A stretch of 64,000 nucleotides of DNA from Clostridium algidicarnis DSM 15099 (GCF_002934235.1 NZ_PTIS01000002.1:204390-268389), one strand, 5' to 3'; numbered from the stretch's first letter, positions 41,545 through 50,712 are shown. The notes: generated from the letters alone by a model not told the origin. Made by a program: numbers and translations.

Positions 41545-42182
41545 GGGGGCGTAATGGCTTCGACGGGGGTGGGAGCAGCTTTAGAAGCGAGTGGAGGGAC
41601 CTTCTGGGCCCGCCTTAAAAAACTAGAAGAAAATGTAAACGCAGAAGATAATTTTGCATTAGCAGCTTAATATAGCTGTTCGTTCTACCTGGGAGTCCTA
41701 CGGCCTAGGATAGGGCGCCGATTAGTAGGGACCCGAGCCTAAGAAAGCTTTGACTTAGGAACGGAAATTATGAAGCTACTGAAGTAAAGAGCCTGTCTAT
41801 TGGCGCTTTGCAGAGGGAATTTTAAATAATAGACTGCACTCGGAGATGCTAAAGCCTATCTACTTTCGGACAGGGGTTCGATTCATAAATAGGGTCGCCT
41901 TCTAGAGTGATCTAGAAGTGAAAACTTGGCTTTATCGGTGAACCCGTAACACTTTAAGGTGACGGCAATGCCGAGAGGTATGTGAAGAAATTCAACAGCC
42001 TCGTATCGACTTATAGGCTTCTAAACTAATTCTTAAGAGTTAGCATGAGGTACTAGGATGGAAGCTTAGCATAACTAAATTATGGCTTTCATAATACGCC
42101 AGGAGACTTAATAATATTAAGTTTAACACATAGTCAGTGCCATTCAGAAATGATGGAAGAGCATGTCCCCTCGCCTCCACCA
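41545..42182 (+). ncRNA. ssrA: Transfer-messenger RNA, interrupted by a group I intron
   Basis: The 5' end GGGGGCGTAATGGCTTCGAC pairs with the 3' CGCCTCC before the encoded CCA. The tag reading frame ends ...ENVNAEDNFALAA followed by TAA at 41668-41670. Pseudoknot-like segments follow. The T-arm starts as ACAGGGGTTCGAT (to 41882) but its other half, TCCCCTCGCC, resumes only at 42166, so the T-loop is split by a 283-nt intron. Spliced length is about 355 nt, normal for the family. smpB and rnr lie upstream. Confidence 0.96.
41883..42165 (+). mobile_element. Group I self-splicing intron in the ssrA T-loop
   Basis: The intron separates T-loop TTCGAT from TCCCCT; joining them restores a normal T-arm. 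The 5' exon ends in U, and CGAU (41879-41882) pairs with guide GUCG (41894-41897), giving the required U-G at the splice site. The last intron base is G (42165). The conserved R/S core is visible as CAGGAGACTTAA (about 42100) and ACACATAGTCAG (42126-42137), forming P7. It contains no ORF. Confidence 0.9.
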
Positions 42183-42214
42183 AAAAATCCACGATAGAAA
42201 TATCGTGGATTTTT
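42183..42214. terminator. Bidirectional terminator between ssrA and the endonuclease gene
   Basis: AAAAATCCACGATA (42183-42196), GAAA loop, TATCGTGGATTTTT (42201-42214): perfect 14-bp stem with A-run and T-run, serving both convergent units. Confidence 0.92.
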
Positions 42215-42216
42215 AC

Positions 42217-42633
42217 TTATTCCAATTTTAGACCCATGAATTCCTTGTAAAAGTCTTCCTTTAATTTCAGCATCCCATCAGAATATTTTCCATTTCTAGG
42301 GGTGACATCTTTATATTTTTCAATTATTAGTTTAGCCCTTTTCTTTTTACTTTTAATAACTAAATATGGTTCAATCTCAACTAGAAGATTGATAGCATCG
42401 TTATATTTTATTGTATAGGTGAATGAATCTGCATGCTTTTCTAAATTATAATTTTTCTTTGCTTTTATTGTTCCAAGTTTAGTTACGTCTTTGATCCATT
42501 GTAATAATTCTATAGTAGTTGAACTTATGCTTATGCATGGAGAGGGGAATTGATTGTGATGAAATTTTAAAAGCATAATACTACCTTCACCATCTATAAT
42601 TCCAGCTATGTAAGCTTTTTCTTCAGAAGTCAT
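42217..42633 (-). CDS. LAGLIDADG homing endonuclease, free-standing beside ssrA
   Basis: Single-motif LAGLIDADG protein of 138 residues: YIAGIIDGEGSI near the N-terminus forms the dimer interface and metal site, followed by SISSTTIELLQWIKDV and basic strands. The ATG at 42633 follows GAGGTG. Convergent with ssrA and only about 35 nt from its end, it lies outside the intron. Probably it cuts intronless ssrA and promotes intron homing, which is inference. Other LAGLIDADG roles (maturase) are possible. Confidence 0.85.
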   Translation of the reverse strand: MTSEEKAYIAGIIDGEGSIMLLKFHHNQFPSPCISISSTTIELLQWIKDVTKLGTIKAKKNYNLEKHADSFTYTIKYNDAINLLVEIEPYLVIKSKKKRAKLIIEKYKDVTPRNGKYSDGMLKLKEDFYKEFMGLKLE

Positions 42634-42815
42634 GATTATCACCTCTATTAGTTTGATTTTAGTATTTGTAAAGATGTATAAACTTATACATAAGAGGAAA
42701 ACAGTGTGGAAAAAAATTAATTAAACTTTTAAATTTATGATATAATTATGTTTAGGTTTAAAGTTATTAAAATAATTTGGACTGAATTTTTATATTGTAA
42801 ATGGGAGGAAACCCT

Positions 42816-43010
42816 ATGTTTAAAGTTTTAGAATATGTAGCTATAGTAGCAGCAATCATAGGAGTAATTTATCTATCTTTATTTTGTGAAAGTATTATTA
42901 AAGGAGAAAAAGAAAAAGTCTTAAAGTATTTTTTAAGATCTCTAATTTTCATAGGAGCTTTTGGTATTTATGTAGTTATAGTGGTTGTTTTTAAAATACC
43001 ATTTTTTTAA
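42816..43010 (+). CDS. Small membrane protein of unknown function
   Basis: 64 residues with two hydrophobic helices (about 5-25 and 43-62) separated by a basic loop KGEKEKVLKYFLR. GGGAGG overlaps an upstream in-frame ATG (42801), so ATG 42816 is the start. No family recognised. It stands alone, between the endonuclease and the ABC-F gene, with its own possible -10 (TATAAT near 42740). Confidence 0.65.
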   Translation: MFKVLEYVAIVAAIIGVIYLSLFCESIIKGEKEKVLKYFLRSLIFIGAFGIYVVIVVVFKIPFF

Positions 43011-43125
43011 GTAATAAGATTTGTAGGCTTGAATAAAATGGGTGGAATTCCTATCCAGGATATATATTTATATTATACCAATTTAATATATTCGTAGCTT
43101 GATGATATTGTCACCGAGGTGTTAG

Positions 43126-43147
43126 AGGGGCAGGTGTTGAGCCCCCT
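43126..43147. other. GC-rich hairpin
   Basis: AGGGGC (43126-43131) pairs with GCCCCCT (43141-43147). It is notable in such AT-rich DNA and lies just past the ABC-F stop codon. Without a T-run it is at best a weak terminator; origin unknown. Confidence 0.4.
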
Positions 43148-43155
43148 GCTAATCA

Positions 43156-44901
43156 CTAAATTTGAAGTAACTTAATCAGCTCTTCTAACTCTTCAGACAA
43201 TTCTTTTGCAAGGATAAAATCATTATATTTTAAAGCTAATTGTATTTTTGTTTCAACTATTCTTTTGTTTTGTTCAATTTCTAAATAGTCTCTTCCAAAA
43301 TGATTAGCATAAATCATCCTTTTAAAAATTTTCATTTTTACTTTTCTAATTGTCTTATCTTCAATGATTAAAACATAATCCATACAGTTTACTATAGTAT
43401 AGAAATCATGTGAAATCATTATAATAGCACCTTTATAATTTTGTATAGCTTTTTCAAGTGCTATTTGTGAATATGTATCTAAATGGCATGTTGGTTCATC
43501 AAGAAGCAACATGTTTGATTTACTTTCAGAAATTTTAGCTAATTGAAGTAGATTTTTTTCTCCACCAGATAATGTGCCTATTTTTTGATTAATTCTTTCT
43601 TCTTCAAAACCATAGTATGAAATATGCGATAAAATATCTTCACGAGTTTCGAAACCAACATCGAAAAACTCTTCAAGTATGGTATTAGAATTATTTAGCG
43701 TTTTGCTTTGTAGTTGAGATAAATATGCTATTTCAACATTTTCATTTAGCTCAATAGAATCATTATTGTTTTTTAAGATTTCTCCTAGTAAAGTAGTTTT
43801 CCCTGTACCATTTGGTCCCACAATGGCTACTTTATCAGTAGATTTAATCTCAAAGTTAACATTTTCTAGAAGCATGTCATCAAAGGCAACACTGTAATCA
43901 GTAACTTTTAAAACCGTGGCTTCATCCATTACATTATAGGCAGCTAAACTTATATAAGGTTCTTTAATTTCTACAAAGGGGGCTTTTATTCTACGTTTTT
44001 CTAATCTTTCTTGAACTTTAACTCTAGCATTTAGAGCTCTTCCTTTTGCAGGTTCAGCATGATCAGTTGCGAGAAATCTTAGTTTATTTATTAGTTTTTC
44101 GTTTCTATCAATTTCTTCATTATCAACAGTAGCTAGTTCTTGTAACTCAATTTTAGTTTGAAGTAATGAGAAGTTATAATCAATATAGCTTCCATCAAAC
44201 TCTTGTATTTGCATATTTTCAAGGTGGATAATTTTGTTGAAACAATGATTAAGTAGATACCTATTGTGAGTAATAATTAACATTGTTCCTTTGTGTGAAT
44301 TAATTAGACTTTTAAGAGAATTAAGGTTTTCAAAGTCTAAAAACACATCTGGTTCATCCATAATCATTAAGTCAGGACTATTTAGCATTGCCTTAATTAC
44401 TTGAATAAGCTTAATTTCACCACCACTAAGGGAAGATATCATTATATCTTTATACTTCATTAAGTTTGTAAGATTTAGTTTCTTATTAATAATTTTTTCA
44501 AAATCATCACCATTAATTGCGTCAAATGCGTCTAAAGTTTGTTGATACTTTTCTAGTAAAGTATCAACATCGGTGGATGTTTCCATATCGCTGCAAATAG
44601 ATGTCATTTCATTTTGTAGTTTAATAAATTCTTCTCCGATATATTCGAAAACTGTAATTTCTTTTGTTTCGCCCTGCTGTGAGAATTGACTTACATACCC
44701 AATTCTACAATTAGGGGATTTCTCTAAGGAACCATCAAACATATATTTTTCTGGATCAATAAGGATATCTATTAGTGTACTTTTTCCACTGCCATTTGTT
44801 CCTATGAAAGCACAATGCTGTCCATCTTCTAATGTAAATGAAATATTATTATATAGATCTTTTTTCGGAAATGAGTAGGATAAGTTATTAACTTTTATCA
44901 T
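43156..44901 (-). CDS. ABC-F ATPase, probable ribosome-protection resistance protein
   Basis: Soluble tandem ATPase of 581 residues with no membrane part. Domain 1: GTNGSGKST, LSGGEIKLIQ, MDEPDVFLDFEN. Domain 2: GPNGTGKTT, LSGGEKNLLQL, LLDEPTCHLDTYS. A charged interdomain linker enters the ribosome in this family, and the acidic/basic C-terminal extension resembles Lsa/Vga/Msr types. The frame extends upstream to 45000, but ATG 44901 follows AGAGAGGGA and starts the canonical MIKVNNLSYSF. Target drugs (lincosamide, pleuromutilin, streptogramin or others) cannot be deduced. Confidence 0.88.
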   Translation of the reverse strand: MIKVNNLSYSFPKKDLYNNISFTLEDGQHCAFIGTNGSGKSTLIDILIDPEKYMFDGSLEKSPNCRIGYVSQFSQQGETKEITVFEYIGEEFIKLQNEMTSICSDMETSTDVDTLLEKYQQTLDAFDAINGDDFEKIINKKLNLTNLMKYKDIMISSLSGGEIKLIQVIKAMLNSPDLMIMDEPDVFLDFENLNSLKSLINSHKGTMLIITHNRYLLNHCFNKIIHLENMQIQEFDGSYIDYNFSLLQTKIELQELATVDNEEIDRNEKLINKLRFLATDHAEPAKGRALNARVKVQERLEKRRIKAPFVEIKEPYISLAAYNVMDEATVLKVTDYSVAFDDMLLENVNFEIKSTDKVAIVGPNGTGKTTLLGEILKNNNDSIELNENVEIAYLSQLQSKTLNNSNTILEEFFDVGFETREDILSHISYYGFEEERINQKIGTLSGGEKNLLQLAKISESKSNMLLLDEPTCHLDTYSQIALEKAIQNYKGAIIMISHDFYTIVNCMDYVLIIEDKTIRKVKMKIFKRMIYANHFGRDYLEIEQNKRIVETKIQLALKYNDFILAKELSEELEELIKLLQI

Positions 44902-44919
44902 ATTAGTCCCTCTCTTTAT

Positions 44920-45000
44920 CATTAAAAAAGAGCCTACAAAAATAAGCTCTTTAATACTAAGTTTAACATTGATAGCATAACACTTTTTGCTACTCCCCAC
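44920..45000 (-). promoter_or_regulatory. Attenuator-like leader of the ABC-F gene with leader ORF
   Basis: On the minus strand, AAAGAGCTTA and TAGGCTCTTT form a 10-bp stem (plus-strand 44926-44951) ending in six T, an intrinsic terminator before the gene. A possible leader ORF starting at 45000 (MGSSKKCYAINVK...) reads through the hairpin. This is the layout of ribosome-mediated attenuation, in which a drug-stalled ribosome prevents the terminator. Confidence 0.65.
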
Positions 45001-45050
45001 AAGGAACCCAGGGTAGAATAAAATGGAAAACTGCGCTTAAGTAGAGAAAT
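45000..45050 (+). repeat. Dispersed repeat unit A, copy 1
   Basis: Begins AAGGAACCCAGGG and continues about 45 nt to GCGCTTAAGTAGAG. It is almost identical to 52219-52268 (two or three differences). The copy at 63811-63839 shares its left part. It lies between the ABC-F leader and the padR promoter. Confidence 0.85.
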
Positions 45051-45056
45051 AAATAA

Positions 45057-45116
45057 TTGACAACTATATCACTTAATGATATAGTATGTTTAATGATATA
45101 TCATTAAATGATATAT
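45057..45116 (+). promoter_or_regulatory. padR promoter with two palindromic operators
   Basis: TTGACA (45057-45062) and TATAGT (45080-45085), 17-nt spacer. ATATCacttaatGATAT (45066-45082) sits between the boxes, and ATATATCATT-a-AATGATATAT (45096-45116) lies just downstream. Both are dyads of the same half-site, as expected for autorepression by the PadR protein encoded next. Confidence 0.8.
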
Positions 45117-45142
45117 GGTATAAGAAAAGGGAGAAGGTTATT

Positions 45143-45463
45143 ATGGCAAGAAAAGATTCCATTGACATAGGTGAATTAACAGATTCTGCTTTTTATATTT
45201 TATCTAGTGTTAGTGAGGAGAAGCATGGTTACTTAATTATGAAAACTATTGAGGAATTTACTGAAAATAAAGTAACAATTGGACCTGCATCATTATACAC
45301 AACACTTAAAAAGCTCTTAGTAGCAGGGCTCATAGAATTAAAGCCTAGCACAGATGAAAATAAGAAGATATATAAGATTACAAGTCTAGGGCGTGAGATG
45401 CTTATAAAAGAGATTGAGCGAAAAAAACAAATGATTAACTTCGCTGAAAAATTTTTAAAGTAG
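45143..45463 (+). CDS. PadR family transcriptional regulator
   Basis: Winged-helix repressor of 106 residues: ELTDSAFYILSSVSEEKHGYLIMKTIEE, TIGPASLYTTLKKLLVAGLIE and YKITSLGREML are the PadR signature. ATG 45143 follows GGGAGAAGG; an upstream in-frame ATG (45086) lies within the operator region. It forms an operon with a DUF2812 gene, a frequent pairing in Firmicutes. Confidence 0.92.
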   Translation: MARKDSIDIGELTDSAFYILSSVSEEKHGYLIMKTIEEFTENKVTIGPASLYTTLKKLLVAGLIELKPSTDENKKIYKITSLGREMLIKEIERKKQMINFAEKFLK

Positions 45464-45482
45464 TAGAAAAGGGGTGATATTT

Positions 45483-46022
45483 GTGAAAAATAAATATGTC
45501 ATGATCAGCGGATTTGCTTTTAGTGAAGAAAGTGACATGGAAAAACTAAAAAACTATGCAAAGGAAGGTTGGATACTAGAAGACATAGTAGGTGGATTTT
45601 TCTACAAATTAAAAAAGGATTTGAATCAAGAGATAGTGTATAGCTTAGACTATCAAAGTGAGCCTAGTGAGGAATATTTTACTTTATTTAAAGAAGCGGG
45701 TTGGACACCTGTTGTTTCTATAGGGAATGAAATGCACATTTTTTCAGGACCTACTGGAATAAAACCAATTTACAGTGATAAGGAATCAGAAATAGAAAAA
45801 TATACAAGAATGAAAATACAAACAGGTAGGGGAGCGCTGTACTCTTTCATCACAGGTATTGTGCTTATGATTATATTATTTGTATCAGTAATTACTATAA
45901 GACCTATATTTTTAATTGTTTCAGGATTATTCATGATAAATACAATTGTATTTATATTCAACTTTTTACCATACCTAGCCTATAGTCATAGGATAAGGCA
46001 AATGAAAAATATGGTAAAATAA
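45483..46022 (+). CDS. DUF2812 domain membrane protein
   Basis: Protein of 179 residues, start GTG 45483 after GGGGTG. The N-terminal soluble part (YAKEGWILEDIVGGFFYKLKK...YSLDYQ) is the DUF2812 domain. Two C-terminal helices (about 120-142 and 145-165) anchor it in the membrane. DUF2812 proteins are often transcribed with PadR regulators; function unknown, perhaps envelope stress sensing. Confidence 0.88.
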   Translation: MKNKYVMISGFAFSEESDMEKLKNYAKEGWILEDIVGGFFYKLKKDLNQEIVYSLDYQSEPSEEYFTLFKEAGWTPVVSIGNEMHIFSGPTGIKPIYSDKESEIEKYTRMKIQTGRGALYSFITGIVLMIILFVSVITIRPIFLIVSGLFMINTIVFIFNFLPYLAYSHRIRQMKNMVK

Positions 46023-46122
46023 TAGCTAATAAATTTATAGGTGCAATAAATGTTATAGAAAAAATGGCTTATAACTATAAGAACATCGGTTATAAAAGTA
46101 TATTAAATGGAAGAGGTATATC

Positions 46123-46581
46123 ATGTATAGTAAAGATTTTAATGAAATTTCAGAAAATATTCAACTCCTTAGGAATGAAGTAGATGAGAAATTGGCAGAG
46201 CGGCTAAAATTAGATTTACTAGAGCGAATTTATAAAAGACTCTACTCTTTTGATTGTAATGAATGTAATAAAGTTATTAATGAATTAGATGATCAAGTTA
46301 GGGAGTTAAGGAATAAGAGAGGTTTGCTAGATAAAGAGGAACTAAAACAGCATACTAAGAAAATTGAAGCTATGAAATTACATCTACAAAAAGATCATAA
46401 ATTAGTACCTGAAGGGTATTATACTAGCATTTATATCAGTATAGGAGTTAGTTTGGGACTCATCTTCGGACTAACGCTATTTCATAATGTAGCATTAGGA
46501 CTACCTATTGGTATGGCAGTGGGTGTCGGAGTAGGATCAGGACTAGATGCTGATGCAAAGAAAAAAGGTAAGGTAATATAA
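46123..46581 (+). CDS. Hypothetical protein with glycine-zipper membrane region
   Basis: 152 residues. The first ~105 are highly charged with helical/coiled-coil character (NEVDEKLAERLKLDLLERIYKRL). A hydrophobic, glycine-rich C-terminus (ISIGVSLGLIFGLTLF, then GLPIGMAVGVGVGSGLDA) probably forms a hairpin in the membrane. ATG after GGAAGAGG. No known family; downstream of the PadR pair by about 100 nt. Confidence 0.75.
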   Translation: MYSKDFNEISENIQLLRNEVDEKLAERLKLDLLERIYKRLYSFDCNECNKVINELDDQVRELRNKRGLLDKEELKQHTKKIEAMKLHLQKDHKLVPEGYYTSIYISIGVSLGLIFGLTLFHNVALGLPIGMAVGVGVGSGLDADAKKKGKVI

Positions 46582-46631
46582 TAAACTTAAACTTACCTTT
46601 AAAGTAAAATTAGAATATAAGGAGTTCTTAA

Positions 46632-47582
46632 ATGAAATATTATTTAGCACCAATGGAAGGAATCACAGGATACATATATAGAAATGCTTATGATAAATTT
46701 TTTCATAACATTGATAAATACTTTACACCTTTTATTGTAACAAATAAAAGTAGAAGTCTTAAAACTAAAGAGCTAAGGGATGTGTTACCTGAAAACAATA
46801 AGGGTATGAATGTTGTGCCTCAACTACTTACTAATGATTCGGAAGGATTTATTAATACTTCTAGAAAATTACAAAGCTTAGGCTATAATGAGGTTAATTT
46901 AAATTTAGGCTGTCCTTCAGGAACTGTTGTTTCAAAAAATACAGGCTCTGGGTTTCTAGCTAAAAGAGAAGAGCTTGATATGTTTTTAGAGGAAATATTT
47001 AAAATGGATGATATGAAAATTTCTATAAAAACTAGAATAGGAAAGGATAGCTCAGAAGAGTTTTATGAGCTTATAAAAATTTATAATAAATATCCTATAG
47101 AGGAATTAATCATTCATCCTAGAACACAAAAAGACTTTTATGGAAATAAACCTAATTTAGAGGTATTTAAAGATGCACTATCTTTAAGCAGTAATCCAAT
47201 ATGTTATAATGGCGATATTTTTACTACTGATAACCATGAAAAGTTAATAAAGGACTTTCCAAAGGTAAATAAAATAATGATAGGTAGAGGAATAATAGCT
47301 AATCCAGGACTTATAAATGAGATCAAAAACAATACTAATCTAGACAAAGAGGTACTTAAAGATTTCCATGATGAAATTTTTAGTGGATATAGAGAATTTT
47401 TAAATGAAGAGAGAAATGCAATGTTTAGAATGAAAGAATTATGGGGATACATGAGTCACATATTTTCAAATAATGAAAAGTATGCTAAGAAAATAAAGAA
47501 GTCACAAAGGTTAAGTGATTATGAACAAGCGGTTTCAAGTTTATTTAGGGAACAGGAAATCATAAAGGAGAGAATCATATGA
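46632..47582 (+). CDS. tRNA-dihydrouridine synthase
   Basis: FMN-dependent TIM-barrel enzyme of 316 residues that reduces uridines in tRNA D-loops with NADPH. LAPMEGITGYIYRNAY at the N-terminus, catalytic Cys94 in LNLGCPSGTVVSKNTGSG, KTRIGKD and the flavin-phosphate motif IMIGRGIIANPGL are intact. The ATG follows AAGGAG. Which uridine is modified is unknown. Its stop codon overlaps the start of a decayed MutT gene. Confidence 0.92.
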   Translation: MKYYLAPMEGITGYIYRNAYDKFFHNIDKYFTPFIVTNKSRSLKTKELRDVLPENNKGMNVVPQLLTNDSEGFINTSRKLQSLGYNEVNLNLGCPSGTVVSKNTGSGFLAKREELDMFLEEIFKMDDMKISIKTRIGKDSSEEFYELIKIYNKYPIEELIIHPRTQKDFYGNKPNLEVFKDALSLSSNPICYNGDIFTTDNHEKLIKDFPKVNKIMIGRGIIANPGLINEIKNNTNLDKEVLKDFHDEIFSGYREFLNEERNAMFRMKELWGYMSHIFSNNEKYAKKIKKSQRLSDYEQAVSSLFREQEIIKERII

Positions 47583-47712
47583 AAACAATAGAAGTAGTAG
47601 CAGCTGTAATAAAAGAGGAGAAAAAATATTTATCACATCATTTGTGAGATTTCTTCTGGAGAGTTAAACCTAAATGTCCATAACGCGTCTAAATGGAATA
47701 CATTTAATTAAG
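47579..47712 (+). pseudogene. MutT/NUDIX hydrolase remnant
   Basis: ATG overlapping the dus stop gives MKTIEVVAAVIKEEKKYL, the typical MutT start, then TGA after 22 residues. In another frame (about 47643-47709) follows CEISSGELNLN and ASKW, the usual C-terminal strand of MutT. The NUDIX box between them is gone, so the gene is a deletion remnant. Confidence 0.7.
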
Positions 47713-47742
47713 GCTTAGTTTATTCTCAAAAATCCCTTTAGT

Positions 47743-50712
47743 TTAAGAAATCATATAGTCATAAATATCTTCTCTTATAGGAGTAACTAATTGATATTTA
47801 ATTTCTACAGCTGTTTTACTAGTGTTTTTCATAATAAATTGTATGGGTTTTCCTATGGCTTTGATTTTACCTAGGAAGTAAAATTCTTTTGAAACTTTAT
47901 CATCCTTATTTTTTCTAACAAATAAGCTCATTTCAATACCATTTTCTTCAGCATTATAAGCTTGTACTATATCATCAGAAGTTATCGTTCTACCTACCTT
48001 TGATATAGCAATTAACTGGGAAGGGGATTGAAATCTATCTTCGTAATTAATGGTATCTGTAATATCAGAAGATTTCTCATAGTTGATAAATACAGGGTAG
48101 GTTTTAGTAGTTTTATCAAATTTATAGCCGCCAATATTAAGCGCAACTTCTCCTTTTTCCCACTCTAGAAGTCTACAAACATCCTCATAGGTATACTTCT
48201 CATATAACTGAAGGCTAGTATTCATATATCTGTTACTGTAAAACTTTTTGTATCTTTCTATTCCAAAATCAATTAATTCTTCAACTATACATTTAAAATC
48301 ATTATTTTCAAGGTGATATTTAAAGGATTTAGAAATATTATAATCAGAATCTGACTTTTCTAAGAAAATACATTTTTCATAAGTCTTTTTACCGGCGCCT
48401 GATAAAAATTCATTTGTAAGAACGTTAACTACATTGGTTTCAGTACTAGCTTTAAAGTCTATATGATAATATTCTTTTAATCCCCTTTTCAGATTGCAAA
48501 TTAGATCAGTTTCATAGTTAATGGCATATTTAAGCATAAGTAGTTCATGAATTCTTTTACCAGAAGCTAGCTTTTTAGAAATAAATTCAATAAACAATTC
48601 CTTTGAATCATCAAGTCTTATTTCATATTCTTTTTCATATTTTTTTAAAAACATATAATAAGAGCCAAGACTTTTGCTTTGGAAAATTCTTAAAGGATCA
48701 ATAGATTCATAGGTATCAAAATCCGCTAAACTTGGTATTCTACCAATCTTTTGTTTAAGAGTATTATAGCTTTCTTTAATTAGCTTAATATCATTAAAGT
48801 TAGCCCTATCAATAGACTCAAATATCTTTTTCTTAGATATTTCATCAAAATTAATAGTGGAGCAACCAGGTATTATTCTTGTGCCTTCCATAACATACTT
48901 TCTAATATTATCTTTGTTAAAAGTCCTATCTCCAGATAAAGCAATGGGAATTAAAAAGTTACTGTTATAATTTCCTATAAAGTCTATGATAACAACATAT
49001 TCTTTAAATTTGTCCTTCCTAAGACCTCTACCTAATTGTTGAACAAAGATAATGGAGGACTTAGTTGGCCTTAACATAACAACTTGATTTACAGAGGGGA
49101 TATCTACACCCTCATTAAAGATATCTACAGTAAATATATAATCTAAAGAATTATCTATTTCATCTTGTTCTAAGCTCTGAATTGCTATTTCTCTTTCATT
49201 TTGAGTATTATCTCCGGTTAGAGCCACTGTTTTATATCCATAGGTGTTAAATATATCTGAAAGCTCATGGGCCTCCTTATTATCACTACAAAATATTAAT
49301 CCCTTTACTCTTTCACCACAATATCCATAAAAATTAATTTTATCTATTATATGATTAACTCTTTCCTTAGCTACTAAGGCTTTAAAATTAGATTTATCTT
49401 CCAGCTCCACACCATCCACGCTAATATCAGATACACCAAAGTAATGGAAGGGGCAAAGCAAATCTTCTTCTAAGGCTTTTTGAAGACGTATTTCATAGGC
49501 GATATTGTAATTAAACATCTTAAAAATATCAAAGTCATCACATCTTTCAGGTGTGGCTGTCATACCAAGCAAGAATTTAGGGGTAAAATATTCAACTATC
49601 TTCTGATAGCTATTAGCTCCTGCTTTATGAACTTCATCAATGATAATATAATCAAATTCATCCTTTTCAAAACTTTTAAGAACATCATCCTTTGATAGTG
49701 TTTGGACTGTACAAAAGATAAAGTCCTTATTAATATCCTTCCTAGTTCCAGATAGAATACCCATAGTTCTAGTATCACCAAATACATTTTGAAAGCTATT
49801 TAAAGCTTGCCTCGCTATTTGTTCTCTATGTACTATAAATAGAGCCTTTTTAGGATTATAATTTCTTAGTTCAAAAGCAGATAAATAGGTTTTTCCAGTA
49901 CCTGTAGCAGAAATTAAAAGAGCTTTATCAGAGCCATCTTCTCGGATCTTATTTAATCCTTGTATGGCAGCTACCTGCATTTTATTTGGCTTAAGCTTAT
50001 ATTGTGAAAGCCTCGGAACACTACTTTTCCTAGCGTATTCAATCTGCTTTTTATAAATATCCTGGTAGGTTTCTATCCAATCTAAAGTTAGATCATAGGC
50101 ATCATCCCAAAGTCCATTAAACTCATCAATAACATTTTCAGTTAAAGAACCTTCCTCTAAAGAAGAAATTTTAAAATTCCATTCTTTGTTTTTGGTTAAG
50201 GCTGATTGAGTTAAATTTGAACTACCAACAATTAATTTATAGTGATCATCATATTTAAATATGTAACCTTTAGTATGAAAGTTTTCTTTGCTATATAGTT
50301 TAATTTCAATATTTGAAAACTCTAGTAGTTTTCTAAGGGCTTTAGGCTCACTAAAGTTCAAATAATCTGTAGTTAATATCTTACCTTTAATACCTTTTTC
50401 ATCTAAATATTTAAGAGTTTCAAGTAAGGGGGTTATACCACTACTTGTAATAAAGGCAACGGATATAAAAAATTCCTTGCACTTAGTTAACTCAGAAATT
50501 ATTTCTGTTAAAACTTTGCTACCCTTTGAGTAGTCGTTTACTATTAACTTTGGAGTTAAAGCTAGATTTGAATCTATTAAGCTATTTATGAGCCCAGCTT
50601 CACTAGCTTTAAGAATCTCATTTTTAATTATACTTTTATCGCCTGTATCAATAGACTTTATGGTAATACCTTCTAGGTTGTGGTCTATATCAGATTTAAT
50701 TATATTACTCAT
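47743..50712 (-). CDS. PLD-like/SF2 helicase/DUF3427 protein (candidate defence)
   Basis: Protein of 989 residues joining three parts. A phospholipase D-like nuclease domain comes first, with one HxK motif (FHTKGYIFKYDD then VGSSNLTQSAL). An SF2 helicase follows, with LISATGTGKTYLSAFEL, IIIDEVHKAG, LGMTATPER and QQLGRGLRKDK. The last ~380 residues are DUF3427. Start ATG 50712 follows GCGAGG; an ATG at 50730 is also in frame. Such proteins occur in defence islands and may cut or unwind foreign DNA. It is the only minus-strand gene between 45.0 and 52.2 kb. Confidence 0.88.
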   Translation of the reverse strand: MSNIIKSDIDHNLEGITIKSIDTGDKSIIKNEILKASEAGLINSLIDSNLALTPKLIVNDYSKGSKVLTEIISELTKCKEFFISVAFITSSGITPLLETLKYLDEKGIKGKILTTDYLNFSEPKALRKLLEFSNIEIKLYSKENFHTKGYIFKYDDHYKLIVGSSNLTQSALTKNKEWNFKISSLEEGSLTENVIDEFNGLWDDAYDLTLDWIETYQDIYKKQIEYARKSSVPRLSQYKLKPNKMQVAAIQGLNKIREDGSDKALLISATGTGKTYLSAFELRNYNPKKALFIVHREQIARQALNSFQNVFGDTRTMGILSGTRKDINKDFIFCTVQTLSKDDVLKSFEKDEFDYIIIDEVHKAGANSYQKIVEYFTPKFLLGMTATPERCDDFDIFKMFNYNIAYEIRLQKALEEDLLCPFHYFGVSDISVDGVELEDKSNFKALVAKERVNHIIDKINFYGYCGERVKGLIFCSDNKEAHELSDIFNTYGYKTVALTGDNTQNEREIAIQSLEQDEIDNSLDYIFTVDIFNEGVDIPSVNQVVMLRPTKSSIIFVQQLGRGLRKDKFKEYVVIIDFIGNYNSNFLIPIALSGDRTFNKDNIRKYVMEGTRIIPGCSTINFDEISKKKIFESIDRANFNDIKLIKESYNTLKQKIGRIPSLADFDTYESIDPLRIFQSKSLGSYYMFLKKYEKEYEIRLDDSKELFIEFISKKLASGKRIHELLMLKYAINYETDLICNLKRGLKEYYHIDFKASTETNVVNVLTNEFLSGAGKKTYEKCIFLEKSDSDYNISKSFKYHLENNDFKCIVEELIDFGIERYKKFYSNRYMNTSLQLYEKYTYEDVCRLLEWEKGEVALNIGGYKFDKTTKTYPVFINYEKSSDITDTINYEDRFQSPSQLIAISKVGRTITSDDIVQAYNAEENGIEMSLFVRKNKDDKVSKEFYFLGKIKAIGKPIQFIMKNTSKTAVEIKYQLVTPIREDIYDYMIS

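Noticed and set aside
42161..42175. AGCATGTCC at the ssrA 3' splice junction resembles AGCATGTCC in repeat unit A (52209, 63816)
   Set aside because: Only nine bases match and the flanks differ, so I do not claim unit A derives from the ssrA exon or is an att site of it.
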